Source of the DNA: Paracoccus sp041927875
GTDB lineage: Bacteria > Pseudomonadota > Alphaproteobacteria > Rhodobacterales > Rhodobacteraceae
Strand: one strand, 5' to 3'
NCBI RefSeq assembly: GCF_041927875.1
Contig: NZ_JBHFHN010000002.1
Length of the DNA stretch: 64,000 nt
Shown here: one piece after another, positions 25,540 through 33,789 of the stretch
How the letters are laid out: each line of letters begins with the position of its first letter
Position numbering within the stretch: position 1 is the stretch's first letter
Program-made: the position numbers and the translations under genes
Notes under the pieces: model-generated
The model's input: only the letters and a program-made list of their open reading frames with translations
Told to the model about the DNA's origin: nothing
The model's database searches: none

Positions 25540-25568
25540 GCGGATGCGTATTTGGACAAGAAAGAAGG
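25540..25568 (+). repeat. Dispersed 3'-end motif, copy 5 (after ppk2)
   Basis: GCGGATGCGTATTTGGACAAG then AAAGAAGG, starting 6 bases past the ppk2 stop. Its last bases (GAAGG) also serve as the ribosome site of the DUF1330 gene, whose ATG is 7 bases further on. Confidence 0.65.
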
Positions 25569-25575
25569 TGCGGAC

Positions 25576-25875
25576 ATGGCAAAGGGTTACTGGATCGGGC
25601 ATGTGACAGTGGCGGATGCCGACGCCTATGAGGCCTATCGGCAGGCCAATGCGGCGGCTTTCGCGCGGTTTGGCGGGCGGTTTCTGGTGCGCGGCGGCGA
25701 TCAGACCGTGGTCGAGGGCGACCTGCGTCCGCGCGCCGTGGTGATCGAGTTTCCCAGCCTTGAGGCCGCGCGCGCCTGTTACGACAGCCCCGAATATCAG
25801 GCGGCACTGGCGCTGCGCCGACCGGTCAGCCATGCCGATCTGGCGATCGTCGAGGGCTGGGAGGCGCCGGCGTGA
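25576..25875 (+). CDS. DUF1330 domain-containing protein
   Basis: A 99-residue protein with the dimeric alpha/beta-barrel-like DUF1330 pattern: GYWIGHVTVADADAYEAYRQ, then GGRFLVRGGDQTVVEGDLRPRAVVIEFPS, YDSPEYQAALALR and a C-terminal strand. The function is unknown; a small ligand-binding or antibiotic-monooxygenase-like fold is expected. The ATG at 25576 uses GAAGG inside the preceding motif copy. It is probably read from the ppk2 transcript or a local promoter. Confidence 0.9.
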   Translation: MAKGYWIGHVTVADADAYEAYRQANAAAFARFGGRFLVRGGDQTVVEGDLRPRAVVIEFPSLEAARACYDSPEYQAALALRRPVSHADLAIVEGWEAPA

Positions 25876-26003
25876 CGGGTTGCGGGTAAGAAAACGTTAA
25901 CACATTAAAAAGGTTAGACTTTTAGCAGACAACTTGACAGATGCCGGACAAGCGTCCACAGACGTGGCAACGGCGCTGTCGCCCCTGCCCAACCGGAGCC
26001 ACC

Positions 26004-26699
26004 ATGAGCCACGACCAGAACGGTCTGCCTGTCAACCTGACTGACCTTGCCGACAAATACGGTTCGGACAAGGGGTCGGCCAAGCACCACTATACCGAAC
26101 TCTACCATATGCTGTTCCACCCCTATCGCGACCAGCCGATCCGGTTTCTGGAAATGGGGCTGTGCATCGGCGGGCCGGAACATGGGGTCGATGCCGACCG
26201 GCAGACGACCGACGCGCCCTCGGTCCGGATGTGGCTTGAGTTCTTTCCCAAGGCCGCCATCCATGGCCTTGATGTGTCGGATTTTTCCTGGCTGAAAGCC
26301 GACCGCTTTACGTTTTTCCGCTGCGACATGGACAAGCGCGAAAACATCGCCGCCACGATGAAGGATCAGGCGCCGTTCGACATCATCATCGACGATGCCA
26401 GCCACGCCAGCCACCATCAGCAATTCGCCTTTCTCGAACTGTTCCCCAAGCTGAAATCCGGCGGGCTGTACATCATCGAGGATCTGCGCTGGCAGCCCAA
26501 GACCTATGAGCGGCCGGGCATCACCAAGACCGCCGAACTGTTCCAAAGCTGGCTGCACGACCGACGGTTCAGCCACAGCGATCCGGGCCTGGCGGCCGAG
26601 TTCAACGCGCTTGCACCGCAGATGTCGGGCGTTTTCGTTCACCAGGCGCGGTTCCAGAAGAAACGCTCCGATCAGGTTGTGGTCATTCACAAACGCTGA
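26004..26699 (+). CDS. SAM-dependent O-methyltransferase-like protein (MycE/CmcI-like fold)
   Basis: A 231-residue class I methyltransferase-like protein. The N-terminal LADKYGSDKGSAKHHYTELYHMLF resembles the entry segment of mycinamicin-type sugar methyltransferases. It is followed by RFLEMGLCIGGPEHG (SAM motif I), IHGLDVSDFSW (acidic loop), and FDIIIDDASHASHHQQFAFLELF with the IDDASH metal/active-site block of Methyltransf_24 proteins. The substrate is unknown; a sugar or secondary metabolite is a guess from family. It sits just ahead of ahcY and metK, so it may be co-transcribed with the SAM-recycling genes. The start at 26004 follows CCGGAGCCACC. A TTGACA hexamer at 25934 lies upstream. 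Confidence 0.8.
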   Translation: MSHDQNGLPVNLTDLADKYGSDKGSAKHHYTELYHMLFHPYRDQPIRFLEMGLCIGGPEHGVDADRQTTDAPSVRMWLEFFPKAAIHGLDVSDFSWLKADRFTFFRCDMDKRENIAATMKDQAPFDIIIDDASHASHHQQFAFLELFPKLKSGGLYIIEDLRWQPKTYERPGITKTAELFQSWLHDRRFSHSDPGLAAEFNALAPQMSGVFVHQARFQKKRSDQVVVIHKR

Positions 26700-26733
26700 T
26701 AGGCGCATCCCCGTCCGAAAATCAGGAAGAAAC

Positions 26734-28128
26734 ATGGCTCAGGATTACATCGTCAAGGATATCGCGCTGGCGGGTTATGGCCGCAAGGAACTGGATATCG
26801 CGGAAACCGAAATGCCGGGCCTGATGGCGCTGCGGGCGGAATATGGTGATGCCAAGCCGCTGAAGGGCGCACGGATTGCCGGTTCGCTGCACATGACCAT
26901 CCAGACCGCCGTGCTGATCGAAACGCTGGTGGCCTTGGGGGCCGATGTCCGCTGGGCCTCGTGCAACATCTTCTCGACGCAGGACCATGCGGCGGCAGCG
27001 ATTGCCGAAGCGGGCGTGCCGGTGTTCGCCATCAAGGGCGAGACGCTGGAAGATTACTGGACCTATACCGACAAGATCTTCCAGTTCGCGGATGGCACCG
27101 CGAACATGATCCTGGACGATGGCGGCGATGCGACGCTGTATATCCTGCTGGGCGCGCGGGTCGAGGCCGGGGAAACCGGGCTGATCGACAACCCGACCAG
27201 CGAAGAGGAAATCTGCCTGTTCAACCAGATCAAGAAGCGCCTGGCCGCCAGCCCCGGCTGGTTCACCAAGCAGCGCGACGCGATCAAGGGTGTCTCCGAG
27301 GAGACCACCACGGGCGTTCACCGTCTGTATGACCTGCACAAGAAGGGCCTGTTGCCCTTCCCGGCGATCAACGTCAACGACAGCGTGACCAAGTCGAAGT
27401 TCGACAACAAATACGGCTGCAAGGAATCGCTGGTCGACGGCATCCGCCGCGCCACCGATGTGATGATGGCGGGCAAGGTCGCCGTGGTCTGCGGCTATGG
27501 CGACGTCGGCAAAGGCTCGGCGGCGTCGCTGCGTGGCGCAGGTGCGCGCGTGAAAGTGACCGAGGTTGACCCGATCTGCGCCCTGCAAGCCGCGATGGAC
27601 GGGTTCGAGGTCGTGGTGCTGGAAGATGTCGCGGGCAGCGCCGACATCTTCATCACCACCACCGGCAACAAGGACGTCATCCGGCTGGAGCATATGCGCG
27701 CCATGAAGGACATGGCGATCGTCGGCAACATCGGCCATTTCGACAACGAAATTCAGGTTGCCGCGCTGAAGAACCACAAATGGACCAACATCAAGGACCA
27801 GGTGGACATGATCGAGATGCCCTCGGGCGCGCGGATCATCCTGCTGTCCGAAGGCCGCCTGCTGAACCTGGGCAATGCCACCGGGCACCCCAGCTTCGTG
27901 ATGTCGGCCAGCTTCACCAACCAGGTGCTGGCCCAGATCGAGCTGTGGACCAAGGGCAACGAATACCAGCCCGGCGTCTATATCCTGCCCAAGGCGCTGG
28001 ATGAAAAGGTCGCGCGGCTGCATCTGGAAAAGATCGGCGTCAAGCTGACCACCCTGTCCAAGGATCAGGCCGATTATATCGGCGTGACGCCCGAAGGCCC
28101 CTTCAAATCCGACCATTACCGGTATTGA
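26734..28128 (+). CDS. ahcY: Adenosylhomocysteinase (SAH hydrolase)
   Basis: A 464-residue enzyme. The NAD site is VAVVCGYGDVGKGSAASL. Substrate-domain residues appear in ASCNIFSTQDHAAAAIA and ETTTGVHRLY, and the C-terminal dimer tail K-S-D-H-Y-R-Y completes the neighbour's cofactor site. It includes the extra segment near residues 150-190 seen in many proteobacterial forms. It splits S-adenosylhomocysteine into homocysteine and adenosine. The ATG at 26734 follows CAGGAAGAAAC. metK starts 5 bases after the stop, so the two form a methyl-cycle operon. Confidence 0.97.
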   Translation: MAQDYIVKDIALAGYGRKELDIAETEMPGLMALRAEYGDAKPLKGARIAGSLHMTIQTAVLIETLVALGADVRWASCNIFSTQDHAAAAIAEAGVPVFAIKGETLEDYWTYTDKIFQFADGTANMILDDGGDATLYILLGARVEAGETGLIDNPTSEEEICLFNQIKKRLAASPGWFTKQRDAIKGVSEETTTGVHRLYDLHKKGLLPFPAINVNDSVTKSKFDNKYGCKESLVDGIRRATDVMMAGKVAVVCGYGDVGKGSAASLRGAGARVKVTEVDPICALQAAMDGFEVVVLEDVAGSADIFITTTGNKDVIRLEHMRAMKDMAIVGNIGHFDNEIQVAALKNHKWTNIKDQVDMIEMPSGARIILLSEGRLLNLGNATGHPSFVMSASFTNQVLAQIELWTKGNEYQPGVYILPKALDEKVARLHLEKIGVKLTTLSKDQADYIGVTPEGPFKSDHYRY

Positions 28129-28132
28129 GATC

Positions 28133-29311
28133 ATGAGCGAATACAGCCTTTTCACCTCGGAATCCGTGTCCGAGGGCCATCCCGACAAGATCGCGGACCA
28201 GATTTCCGATGCCGTGCTGGACGCGATCATCGCCCAGGATCCGCGCGCCCGCGTGGCCTGCGAAACCATGGTCAAGACCGGTGTCGCCATCATCTCGGGC
28301 GAGATCACGACTTCGGCCTGGGTCGATCTGGAATCGATCGTGCGCGGCGTCATCAATGACATCGGCTATACCTCGTCCGAGGTGGGCTTTGACGGCTCGA
28401 CCTGTTCGGTGATCAACATCATCGGCAAGCAGTCGCCCGACATCAACCAGGGCGTCGACCGCGCCAATCTTGAGGATCAGGGCGCGGGCGACCAGGGCTT
28501 GATGTTCGGCTATGCCAGCGATGAGACCGACGTGCTGATGCCGGCGCCGATCACCTATTCGCACCGGCTGGTGGAACGTCAGTCACTGGTGCGGCGCGAC
28601 GGCACCCTGCCGTGGCTGCGCCCGGACGCGAAATCGCAGGTCACGCTGCGCTATGATGACAACGGCCAGCCCGCCGCCATCGACGCGGTGGTGCTGTCGA
28701 CCCAGCACAACCCTGAAATCACGCTGAAAGACCTGCGTGAAGCGGTGATGGAGGAGATCATCAAGCCGGTGCTGCCGGCGGCCTGGATGAGCAAGGACAC
28801 CAAGTTCTTCATCAACCCGACCGGCAATTTCGTGATCGGCGGGCCGGTGGGCGACTGTGGTCTGACCGGGCGCAAGATCATCGTCGACAGCTATGGCGGC
28901 ATGGCGCGCCACGGCGGCGGCGCGTTCTCGGGGAAAGACCCGTCCAAGGTGGACCGTTCCGCCGCCTATGCGGGCCGCTGGATCGCCAAGAACATCGTCG
29001 CCGCGGGCCTAGCCAAGCGCTGCGAGATCCAGGTGAGCTATGCCATCGGTGAGGCGCAGCCGACCTCGATTTCGGTGAACACTTTCGGCACCGAGACCGT
29101 GGCCCCGGCCAAGATCGTGGCCGCCGTGCGCGAGGTCTTTGACCTGCGCCCGTTCGCGATCATCCGCGACCTGGACCTGCTGCATCCGATCTATCGCCCG
29201 ACCGCCAGCTATGGCCATTTCGGCCGCGATCCCTATGCGCTGAACGGCGCGACGGCGTTCACCTGGGAACGCACCGATCGGGTGGACGCGCTGAAAGCCG
29301 CCGCGCGCTGA
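28133..29311 (+). CDS. metK: S-adenosylmethionine synthetase
   Basis: A 392-residue MetK with FTSESVSEGHPDKIADQISDAVLD at the N-terminus, the GAGDQGLMFGYA motif, GGPVGDCGLTGRKIIVDSYGG, and the GGGAFSGKDPSKVDRS phosphate-binding loop. It makes SAM from methionine and ATP. It starts 5 bases after ahcY and is the last gene of the unit. In Rhodobacterales a SAM/SAH riboswitch can precede metK; here coding sequence of ahcY occupies that position and I see no such element. Two hairpins and a motif copy follow the stop. Confidence 0.98.
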   Translation: MSEYSLFTSESVSEGHPDKIADQISDAVLDAIIAQDPRARVACETMVKTGVAIISGEITTSAWVDLESIVRGVINDIGYTSSEVGFDGSTCSVINIIGKQSPDINQGVDRANLEDQGAGDQGLMFGYASDETDVLMPAPITYSHRLVERQSLVRRDGTLPWLRPDAKSQVTLRYDDNGQPAAIDAVVLSTQHNPEITLKDLREAVMEEIIKPVLPAAWMSKDTKFFINPTGNFVIGGPVGDCGLTGRKIIVDSYGGMARHGGGAFSGKDPSKVDRSAAYAGRWIAKNIVAAGLAKRCEIQVSYAIGEAQPTSISVNTFGTETVAPAKIVAAVREVFDLRPFAIIRDLDLLHPIYRPTASYGHFGRDPYALNGATAFTWERTDRVDALKAAAR

Positions 29312-29323
29312 TCCCTGGGTGGT

Positions 29324-29357
29324 GAGGGGGCTACCGCCCCCTCTGGGCCTTTGGCCC
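29324..29357 (+). terminator. Double hairpin after metK
   Basis: GAGGGGGC-TACC-GCCCCCTC (29324-29343, perfect 8-bp stem), then GGGCC-TTT-GGCCC (29345-29357). The motif copy follows at 29366. The layout is the same as after recR. Confidence 0.6.
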
Positions 29358-29365
29358 ATTCACCC

Positions 29366-29396
29366 CTGCGGATATTTTCGCCAAGAAGGAAGGGCG
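29366..29396 (+). repeat. Dispersed 3'-end motif, copy 6 (after metK)
   Basis: CTGCGGATATTTTCGCCAAG then AAGGAAGGGCG, sense to metK. Its last bases abut the 3' end of the convergent phosphomannomutase gene. Confidence 0.65.
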
Positions 29397-30752
29397 TCAG
29401 CCCGTCAGCAAGGCCGCGATCATCGCGGCCTTTTTGGCGACCAGATCGGCGTCACCGCGCGATTCGACATTCAGGCGCAGCAGCGCTTCGGTGTTGGAAT
29501 TGCGCAGGTTCAGCCGCCAATGTCCGAAGTCCAGGCTGAGGCCGTCCAGATCGTCGCGCGCGGGTTTCTCGGCGGCGAAATGCGCGATGATCCGGTCGCG
29601 CGCGGCGGCGGGATCGGAGTGGCGAAAGTTGATCTCACCCGATGAGGGGAAGGCGCTGCGGCTGGCCTGCACCAGATCCGCGAGACTGCGGCCGCTGTGA
29701 CCGATCAGCGCCGCGACGAGCAGCCAGGGGATCATGCCGCTGTCGCAGAACATGAAGTCGCGGAAATAGTGATGCGCCGACAATTCACCGCCATAGACGG
29801 CGTTTTCGCGTCGCATCGCGGCCTTCAGATAGGCGTGGCCGGTGGGTGCGGCGACGGCCCGGCCACCGGCCGCGGCCACGGCGGTGGTGGTCGCGTAAAG
29901 CGCGCGCGGGTCGTGGATGATCGTGGCCCCCGGATGGCGCGCCAGCATCGCCTGCGCCAGCAGAGCCACCACCTGCTCGCCCGGCACGAAGCGGCCCAGG
30001 TGATCGAACAGAAAGCAGCGGTCGAAATCGCCATCCAGCGCGACGCCGAAATCCGCCCCCTGCGCGATCACAGCTTGGCCTGTGACCGGCTGATTTTCGG
30101 GCAGAAGCGGGTTCGGGATGCCGTTCGGGAAGGTCGGATCGGGCGTGTCAAACATCGGCAGAAGCATCAGCGGGCTGCCCGCGCCGGCCAAGGCATCGCC
30201 AAGTGCGGCCAGTGCAGGCCCCGCCGCGCCATTGCCGCAATTGACCACCACCTTCAGCGGCGGCAGGCACTGCGCATCGACGAAGGACAGAACCCGAGCG
30301 ACATATGCCCCCCGCAGATCGGGCGCTGCGGTGCAACTGCCGCCCGGCGCATCGGGGACGCCCTCACCGGCCTCGGCAAGGGCACGGATCGGGGCCAGGC
30401 CGGCCAGCGGCGCCGCGCCCCGCCCGACCAGCTTCATGCCGTTGTCCGTGATCGGATTGTGCGAGGCGGTGATGCAGATCCCGGCGTCCGCGCCGGTGTG
30501 ATCGGTGGCGAAATAGACCTCCTCCGTGCCGCAAAGCCCAAGGTCGATCACCTGCACCCCGGCCCGCACAAGCGCCGCCACCGCCGCCTGCGCAAGGTCG
30601 GGCGAGGATGGGCGCGGGTCGCGGCCGATCACCACCCGCCGCGCGCCCAGATGCCCGGCCAGCGCACGCGCGATCCGGGCCGCGATCTCGGGCGTCAGAT
30701 CGCGCCCCAGGCGACCGCGAATGTCATAGGCCTTGAAACAATCCAGCCGCAT
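29397..30752 (-). CDS. Phosphomannomutase / phosphoglucomutase
   Basis: A 451-residue alpha-D-phosphohexomutase. The N-terminus is MRLDCFKAYDIRGRLG, the catalytic serine lies in CITASHNPITDNGMKL, the metal loop is DGDFDRC, the sugar loop is YGGELSAHHYFRDF, and the phosphate loop is LRNSNTEALLRLN. This set is typical of ManB/CpsG/AlgC-type enzymes that supply GDP-mannose or glucose-1-phosphate for polysaccharides. The start at 30752 follows GGGGCAAG. The longer frame to 30806 overlaps the divergent terB-like gene and is rejected. Confidence 0.93.
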   Translation of the reverse strand: MRLDCFKAYDIRGRLGRDLTPEIAARIARALAGHLGARRVVIGRDPRPSSPDLAQAAVAALVRAGVQVIDLGLCGTEEVYFATDHTGADAGICITASHNPITDNGMKLVGRGAAPLAGLAPIRALAEAGEGVPDAPGGSCTAAPDLRGAYVARVLSFVDAQCLPPLKVVVNCGNGAAGPALAALGDALAGAGSPLMLLPMFDTPDPTFPNGIPNPLLPENQPVTGQAVIAQGADFGVALDGDFDRCFLFDHLGRFVPGEQVVALLAQAMLARHPGATIIHDPRALYATTTAVAAAGGRAVAAPTGHAYLKAAMRRENAVYGGELSAHHYFRDFMFCDSGMIPWLLVAALIGHSGRSLADLVQASRSAFPSSGEINFRHSDPAAARDRIIAHFAAEKPARDDLDGLSLDFGHWRLNLRNSNTEALLRLNVESRGDADLVAKKAAMIAALLTG

Positions 30753-30796
30753 CTTGCCCCCTTGGCTGCGCCCCTGCTTGCCCCTATCTTTGCCCG

Positions 30797-31252
30797 ATGT
30801 TCGCATCCCTTCTCAATCAGCTTCTGGGCCGCGAGGCCGCCCCCGACGCCCTTCCGGGCGAGGCCGCCGAACAGGCTTTGGCCGCGCTTTTGGTGCGCGT
30901 CGCCCGCGCCGATGGCCATTATGACGACGATGAGCGCGCGCATCTGTTGCAGATCATCGCCAGCCGTAACGGCTTCAGCCCCACCGATGCCGAAGTCTTC
31001 CTGGCCGAGGCCGAAGCCGCCGAGGCGCGCGCCGCAGATACCGTCAGCTTCACCCGCGACATCAAGGCCGGCATCCCGCTGGACGAACGCGCCCAGGTGC
31101 TGCGCGCGATGTGGTCTTTGGCACTGGCCGATGCCAACCGCGACCCGGATGAGGATCAGATCCTGCGCCTGACCGCGGGCCTCCTGGGCCTGACCGACCG
31201 CGATTCGGCGCTTGCGCGGCAGCAGGCTGCGGCGGATCTGGGGTTGGCCTGA
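30797..31252 (+). CDS. TerB-family protein
   Basis: A 151-residue acidic all-helical protein of the TerB/DjlA-N type. The motifs VRVARADGHYDDDERAHLLQII and LALADANRDPDEDQILRLTAGLLGL carry two acidic metal-binding-like turns. TerB proteins were first named in tellurite resistance, but single copies like this are common and of unknown role. The ribosome site is weak. It is divergent from the phosphomannomutase gene and about 50 bases ahead of the ABC transporter genes. Confidence 0.82.
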   Translation: MFASLLNQLLGREAAPDALPGEAAEQALAALLVRVARADGHYDDDERAHLLQIIASRNGFSPTDAEVFLAEAEAAEARAADTVSFTRDIKAGIPLDERAQVLRAMWSLALADANRDPDEDQILRLTAGLLGLTDRDSALARQQAAADLGLA

Positions 31253-31301
31253 CCGCCCATGCCACAGGAAGCCGTTGCATTCCGGGCGGGAATCGTCCCC
31301 T

Positions 31302-32102
31302 ATGGCAAAAATGACGATGGCCGGACCCGTGACTGATACCCCTGTTCTTGAAATCCGCGACCTGCACAAATCCTACGGCGACCTTGAGGTGCTGAAGGGT
31401 GTGTCGATCTGCGCCCGCAGGGGCCAGGTGATCAGCCTGATCGGCAGCTCCGGTTCAGGCAAGTCCACGCTTTTGCGCTGCGCCAACCTGCTGGAGGACA
31501 GCCAGCAAGGCGACGTCCTGTTCGAGGGCGAGGCCGTGCGCTGGAAGGGAACGGGGCTGCGCCGCCATCCTGCCGACCGCGCCCAGATCACACGCTTTCG
31601 CACCAACCTGTCGATGGTGTTCCAGCAGTTCAACCTGTGGTCGCACATGACCATCCTGCAAAACGTGATGGAGGCGCCGGTCACCGTGTTGGGGCAGAAC
31701 CCGGCCGAGGTCGAACCCCGCGCCCGCGCCCTGCTGGCCAAGGTCGGCATCGGCGACAAGGCCGAGGCCTGGCCCGCGCAACTGTCGGGCGGCCAGCAAC
31801 AGCGCGCCGCCATTGCCCGCGCGCTATGCATGGAACCGCGCGCGCTGCTGTTCGACGAGCCGACCAGTGCGCTGGACCCCGAATTGCAGCAAGAGGTCGT
31901 CAAGGTCATCAAGGATCTGGCGGGCGAACATCGCACCATGCTGCTGGTCACCCACGACATGCGCCTTGCCGCCGATGTGTCCGATCACGTCGTTTTTCTG
32001 CACAAGGGCCGCATCGAGGAGGAAGGCCCGCCCGACCGGCTGTTCGGCGCGCCGCAGACCGACCGGCTAAAGCAATTCCTCAGCGCCACCATGGCCGTCT
32101 GA
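31302..32102 (+). CDS. Polar amino-acid ABC transporter, ATP-binding protein
   Basis: A 266-residue HisP/GlnQ-type ATPase with Walker A GSSGSGKST, Q-loop FQQFNLWSHMT, signature LSGGQQQRAAIARAL, Walker B LLFDEPTSALD and switch LVTHDM. The HisP-like insert with WKGTGLRRHPADRAQITRFR is typical of the basic amino acid/opine branch. It energises the two permeases that follow. The start is uncertain: ATGs at 31302, 31311 and 31317 and a GTG at 31326 are all possible and none has a strong ribosome site. Confidence 0.92.
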   Translation: MAKMTMAGPVTDTPVLEIRDLHKSYGDLEVLKGVSICARRGQVISLIGSSGSGKSTLLRCANLLEDSQQGDVLFEGEAVRWKGTGLRRHPADRAQITRFRTNLSMVFQQFNLWSHMTILQNVMEAPVTVLGQNPAEVEPRARALLAKVGIGDKAEAWPAQLSGGQQQRAAIARALCMEPRALLFDEPTSALDPELQQEVVKVIKDLAGEHRTMLLVTHDMRLAADVSDHVVFLHKGRIEEEGPPDRLFGAPQTDRLKQFLSATMAV

Positions 32103-32134
32103 GGCGATAACAAAACCACCAACGGGAGTTCACA

Positions 32135-32860
32135 ATGAAAAAACTGGTCCTGACCGCCGCCGCTTTTGCGATGATGATGGGTGCTGCGCAGGCGCAGACC
32201 GTGCGCATGGGCACCGAGGGCGCCTACCCTCCCTACAACTTCATCAACGACAAGGGCGAGGTCGACGGCTTTGAACGCGAGCTGGGCGATGAGCTGTGCA
32301 AGCGCGCAGCGCTGGACTGCACCTGGGTCAAGAACGACTGGGATTCGATCATTCCGAACCTGGTGTCGTCGAACTATGACACCATCCTGGCCGGGATGAA
32401 CATCAACGAAGAGCGCAAGAAGGTGATCCAGTTCACCCAGAACTATCTGCCGCCGGTGCCCTCGGCCTATGTGGGCCTTAAGGCCGATGTCGACGTCAAG
32501 ACCGGCATCGTGGCGGCGCAGACCTCGACCATCCAGGCGGGCTATGTCGCGGAATCGGGCGCCAAGCTGGTGGAATATGCGACCGCCGATGAAACCATCG
32601 CCGCCGTCCGCAACGGCGAGGCCGATGCGGTCTTTGCCGACAAGGACTTCCTTGTGCCCTTCGTCAACGATTCCAAGGGCGAGCTGACCTTTGTCGGCGA
32701 GGATGTCGTGCTGGGCGAAGGCGTCGGCATGGGCCTGCGCCAGTCCGACACCGAACTGAAGGACAAGTTCGATGTCGCCATCGCCGAGATGAAAAAGGAC
32801 GGCACCCTGAACACGATGATCAAGAAATGGTTCGGCGACGACGCCGCGACCTTTGAATGA
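32135..32860 (+). CDS. Polar amino-acid ABC transporter, periplasmic binding protein
   Basis: A 241-residue type II periplasmic binding protein. The signal peptide is residues 1-22 (MKKLVLTAAAFAMMMGAAQAQ). The start of the mature domain is VRMGTEGAYPPYNFINDKGEVDGF, the family-3 signature, with the ligand loop DWDSIIPNLVSSNYDTILAGM. The overall look is histidine/lysine/arginine/ornithine- or octopine-binding, but specificity cannot be fixed. An AACGGGAG ribosome site precedes it. It is followed by a strong hairpin before the permeases, as often seen where the binding protein is made in excess. Confidence 0.92.
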   Translation: MKKLVLTAAAFAMMMGAAQAQTVRMGTEGAYPPYNFINDKGEVDGFERELGDELCKRAALDCTWVKNDWDSIIPNLVSSNYDTILAGMNINEERKKVIQFTQNYLPPVPSAYVGLKADVDVKTGIVAAQTSTIQAGYVAESGAKLVEYATADETIAAVRNGEADAVFADKDFLVPFVNDSKGELTFVGEDVVLGEGVGMGLRQSDTELKDKFDVAIAEMKKDGTLNTMIKKWFGDDAATFE

Positions 32861-32874
32861 TCTGACAGAGGAAT

Positions 32875-32899
32875 GCGGCCCCCGCCGGTCGGGGGCCGC
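32875..32899 (+). terminator. Intercistronic hairpin after the binding-protein gene
   Basis: GCGGCCCCC (32875-32883), 7-base loop, GGGGGCCGC (32891-32899): a perfect 9-bp stem without a T-run. It lies 14 bases past the binding-protein stop and just before the permease start. It may stabilise the upstream mRNA or attenuate the downstream genes. Confidence 0.55.
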
Positions 32900-32907
32900 G
32901 ATCTGAC

Positions 32908-33789
32908 ATGCTTTCCAGTTGCGCCGATCCCTCTGCCCTGCATGGGCTGTCCTGGCTGGTCTGTTATCTGACCACCGGCAAGCACATGATGTTCTACACC
33001 TCGATCGGGGTGGTGCTGGCGCTGCTGGCCGTGACCGCGCCGATCGCGCTGGCCTTCGGCTTTGGCGGGGCGATGGCTGCGCGGTCGCAGATCGCGCCGC
33101 TGCGCTGGTTCGGCAAGGGCTATACCGCGATGGTGCGCGGGGTGCCCGACATCATCTTCTTCCTGTTCGTGCCGATCGCCCTGGATCAGGGGCTGGAATA
33201 TCTGCGCCACAAGGTGAAATGCCCCGATTGGGATGCCCCGGTGCGGCAGGGCAACGATTTCGTGGTCTGCGCCCAGGCCAAGCTGCCGCTGGCGACGTCC
33301 GCCCCTTGGGTGCATGATCTCTATGCCGTGGCGATGGCGGTGCTGGCCTTCTCCATCGTCTTTGGCGCCTTTGCCGCGAACGTGCTTTATGGCGCGATGA
33401 ATGCGGTGCCGCGCGCGCAACTTGAAACCGCCGAGGCCTATGGCATGTCGCGCGCCCAGGTCAGCCGTCGGGTGCTGATCCCGCAGATGTGGATCTATGC
33501 GCTGCCGGGTCTGTCGAACCTGTGGATGATCCTGATCAAGGCGACGCCGCTTCTGTTCATCCTCGGGATCACGGATGTGGTCTATTGGGCGCGCGAACTG
33601 GGGGGCGCCAAGACCTCGGCCTTTGACTATCCCCATCCTGATTGGCGGCTTTACTATTTCCTGGTGCTGCTGGTGTTTTACCTCGCGATGACCTGGGTTT
33701 CGGAAAAGGGCTTTGCCCGACTGTCGGCGCGGCTGTCGCGCGGGCAGGCGACCGCCGCGGGCGAAGCGATGCGAAAGGCCGGGCTATGA
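32908..33789 (+). CDS. Polar amino-acid ABC transporter, permease 1
   Basis: A 293-residue inner-membrane permease of the HisMQ family with five or so membrane spans. The cytoplasmic EAA loop is ETAEAYGMSRAQVSRRVLIPQM. It is longer than the usual 220-240 residues because of an insert at about 90-130 between spans (EYLRHKVKCPDWDAP ... NDFVVCAQAKLPL) that carries two cysteines and probably faces the periplasm. The stop overlaps the ATG of the second permease (ATGAG), so they are coupled. Confidence 0.9.
   Translation: MLSSCADPSALHGLSWLVCYLTTGKHMMFYTSIGVVLALLAVTAPIALAFGFGGAMAARSQIAPLRWFGKGYTAMVRGVPDIIFFLFVPIALDQGLEYLRHKVKCPDWDAPVRQGNDFVVCAQAKLPLATSAPWVHDLYAVAMAVLAFSIVFGAFAANVLYGAMNAVPRAQLETAEAYGMSRAQVSRRVLIPQMWIYALPGLSNLWMILIKATPLLFILGITDVVYWARELGGAKTSAFDYPHPDWRLYYFLVLLVFYLAMTWVSEKGFARLSARLSRGQATAAGEAMRKAGL

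Noticed and set aside
25876..26735. SAM-II or SAM/SAH riboswitch ahead of the methyltransferase, ahcY or metK
   Set aside because: The leader contains suggestive words (CATTAAAAAGG, CAACGGCG, CCGGAGCC), but the order and the pseudoknot pairing of either class do not form. metK itself is only 5 bases from ahcY.
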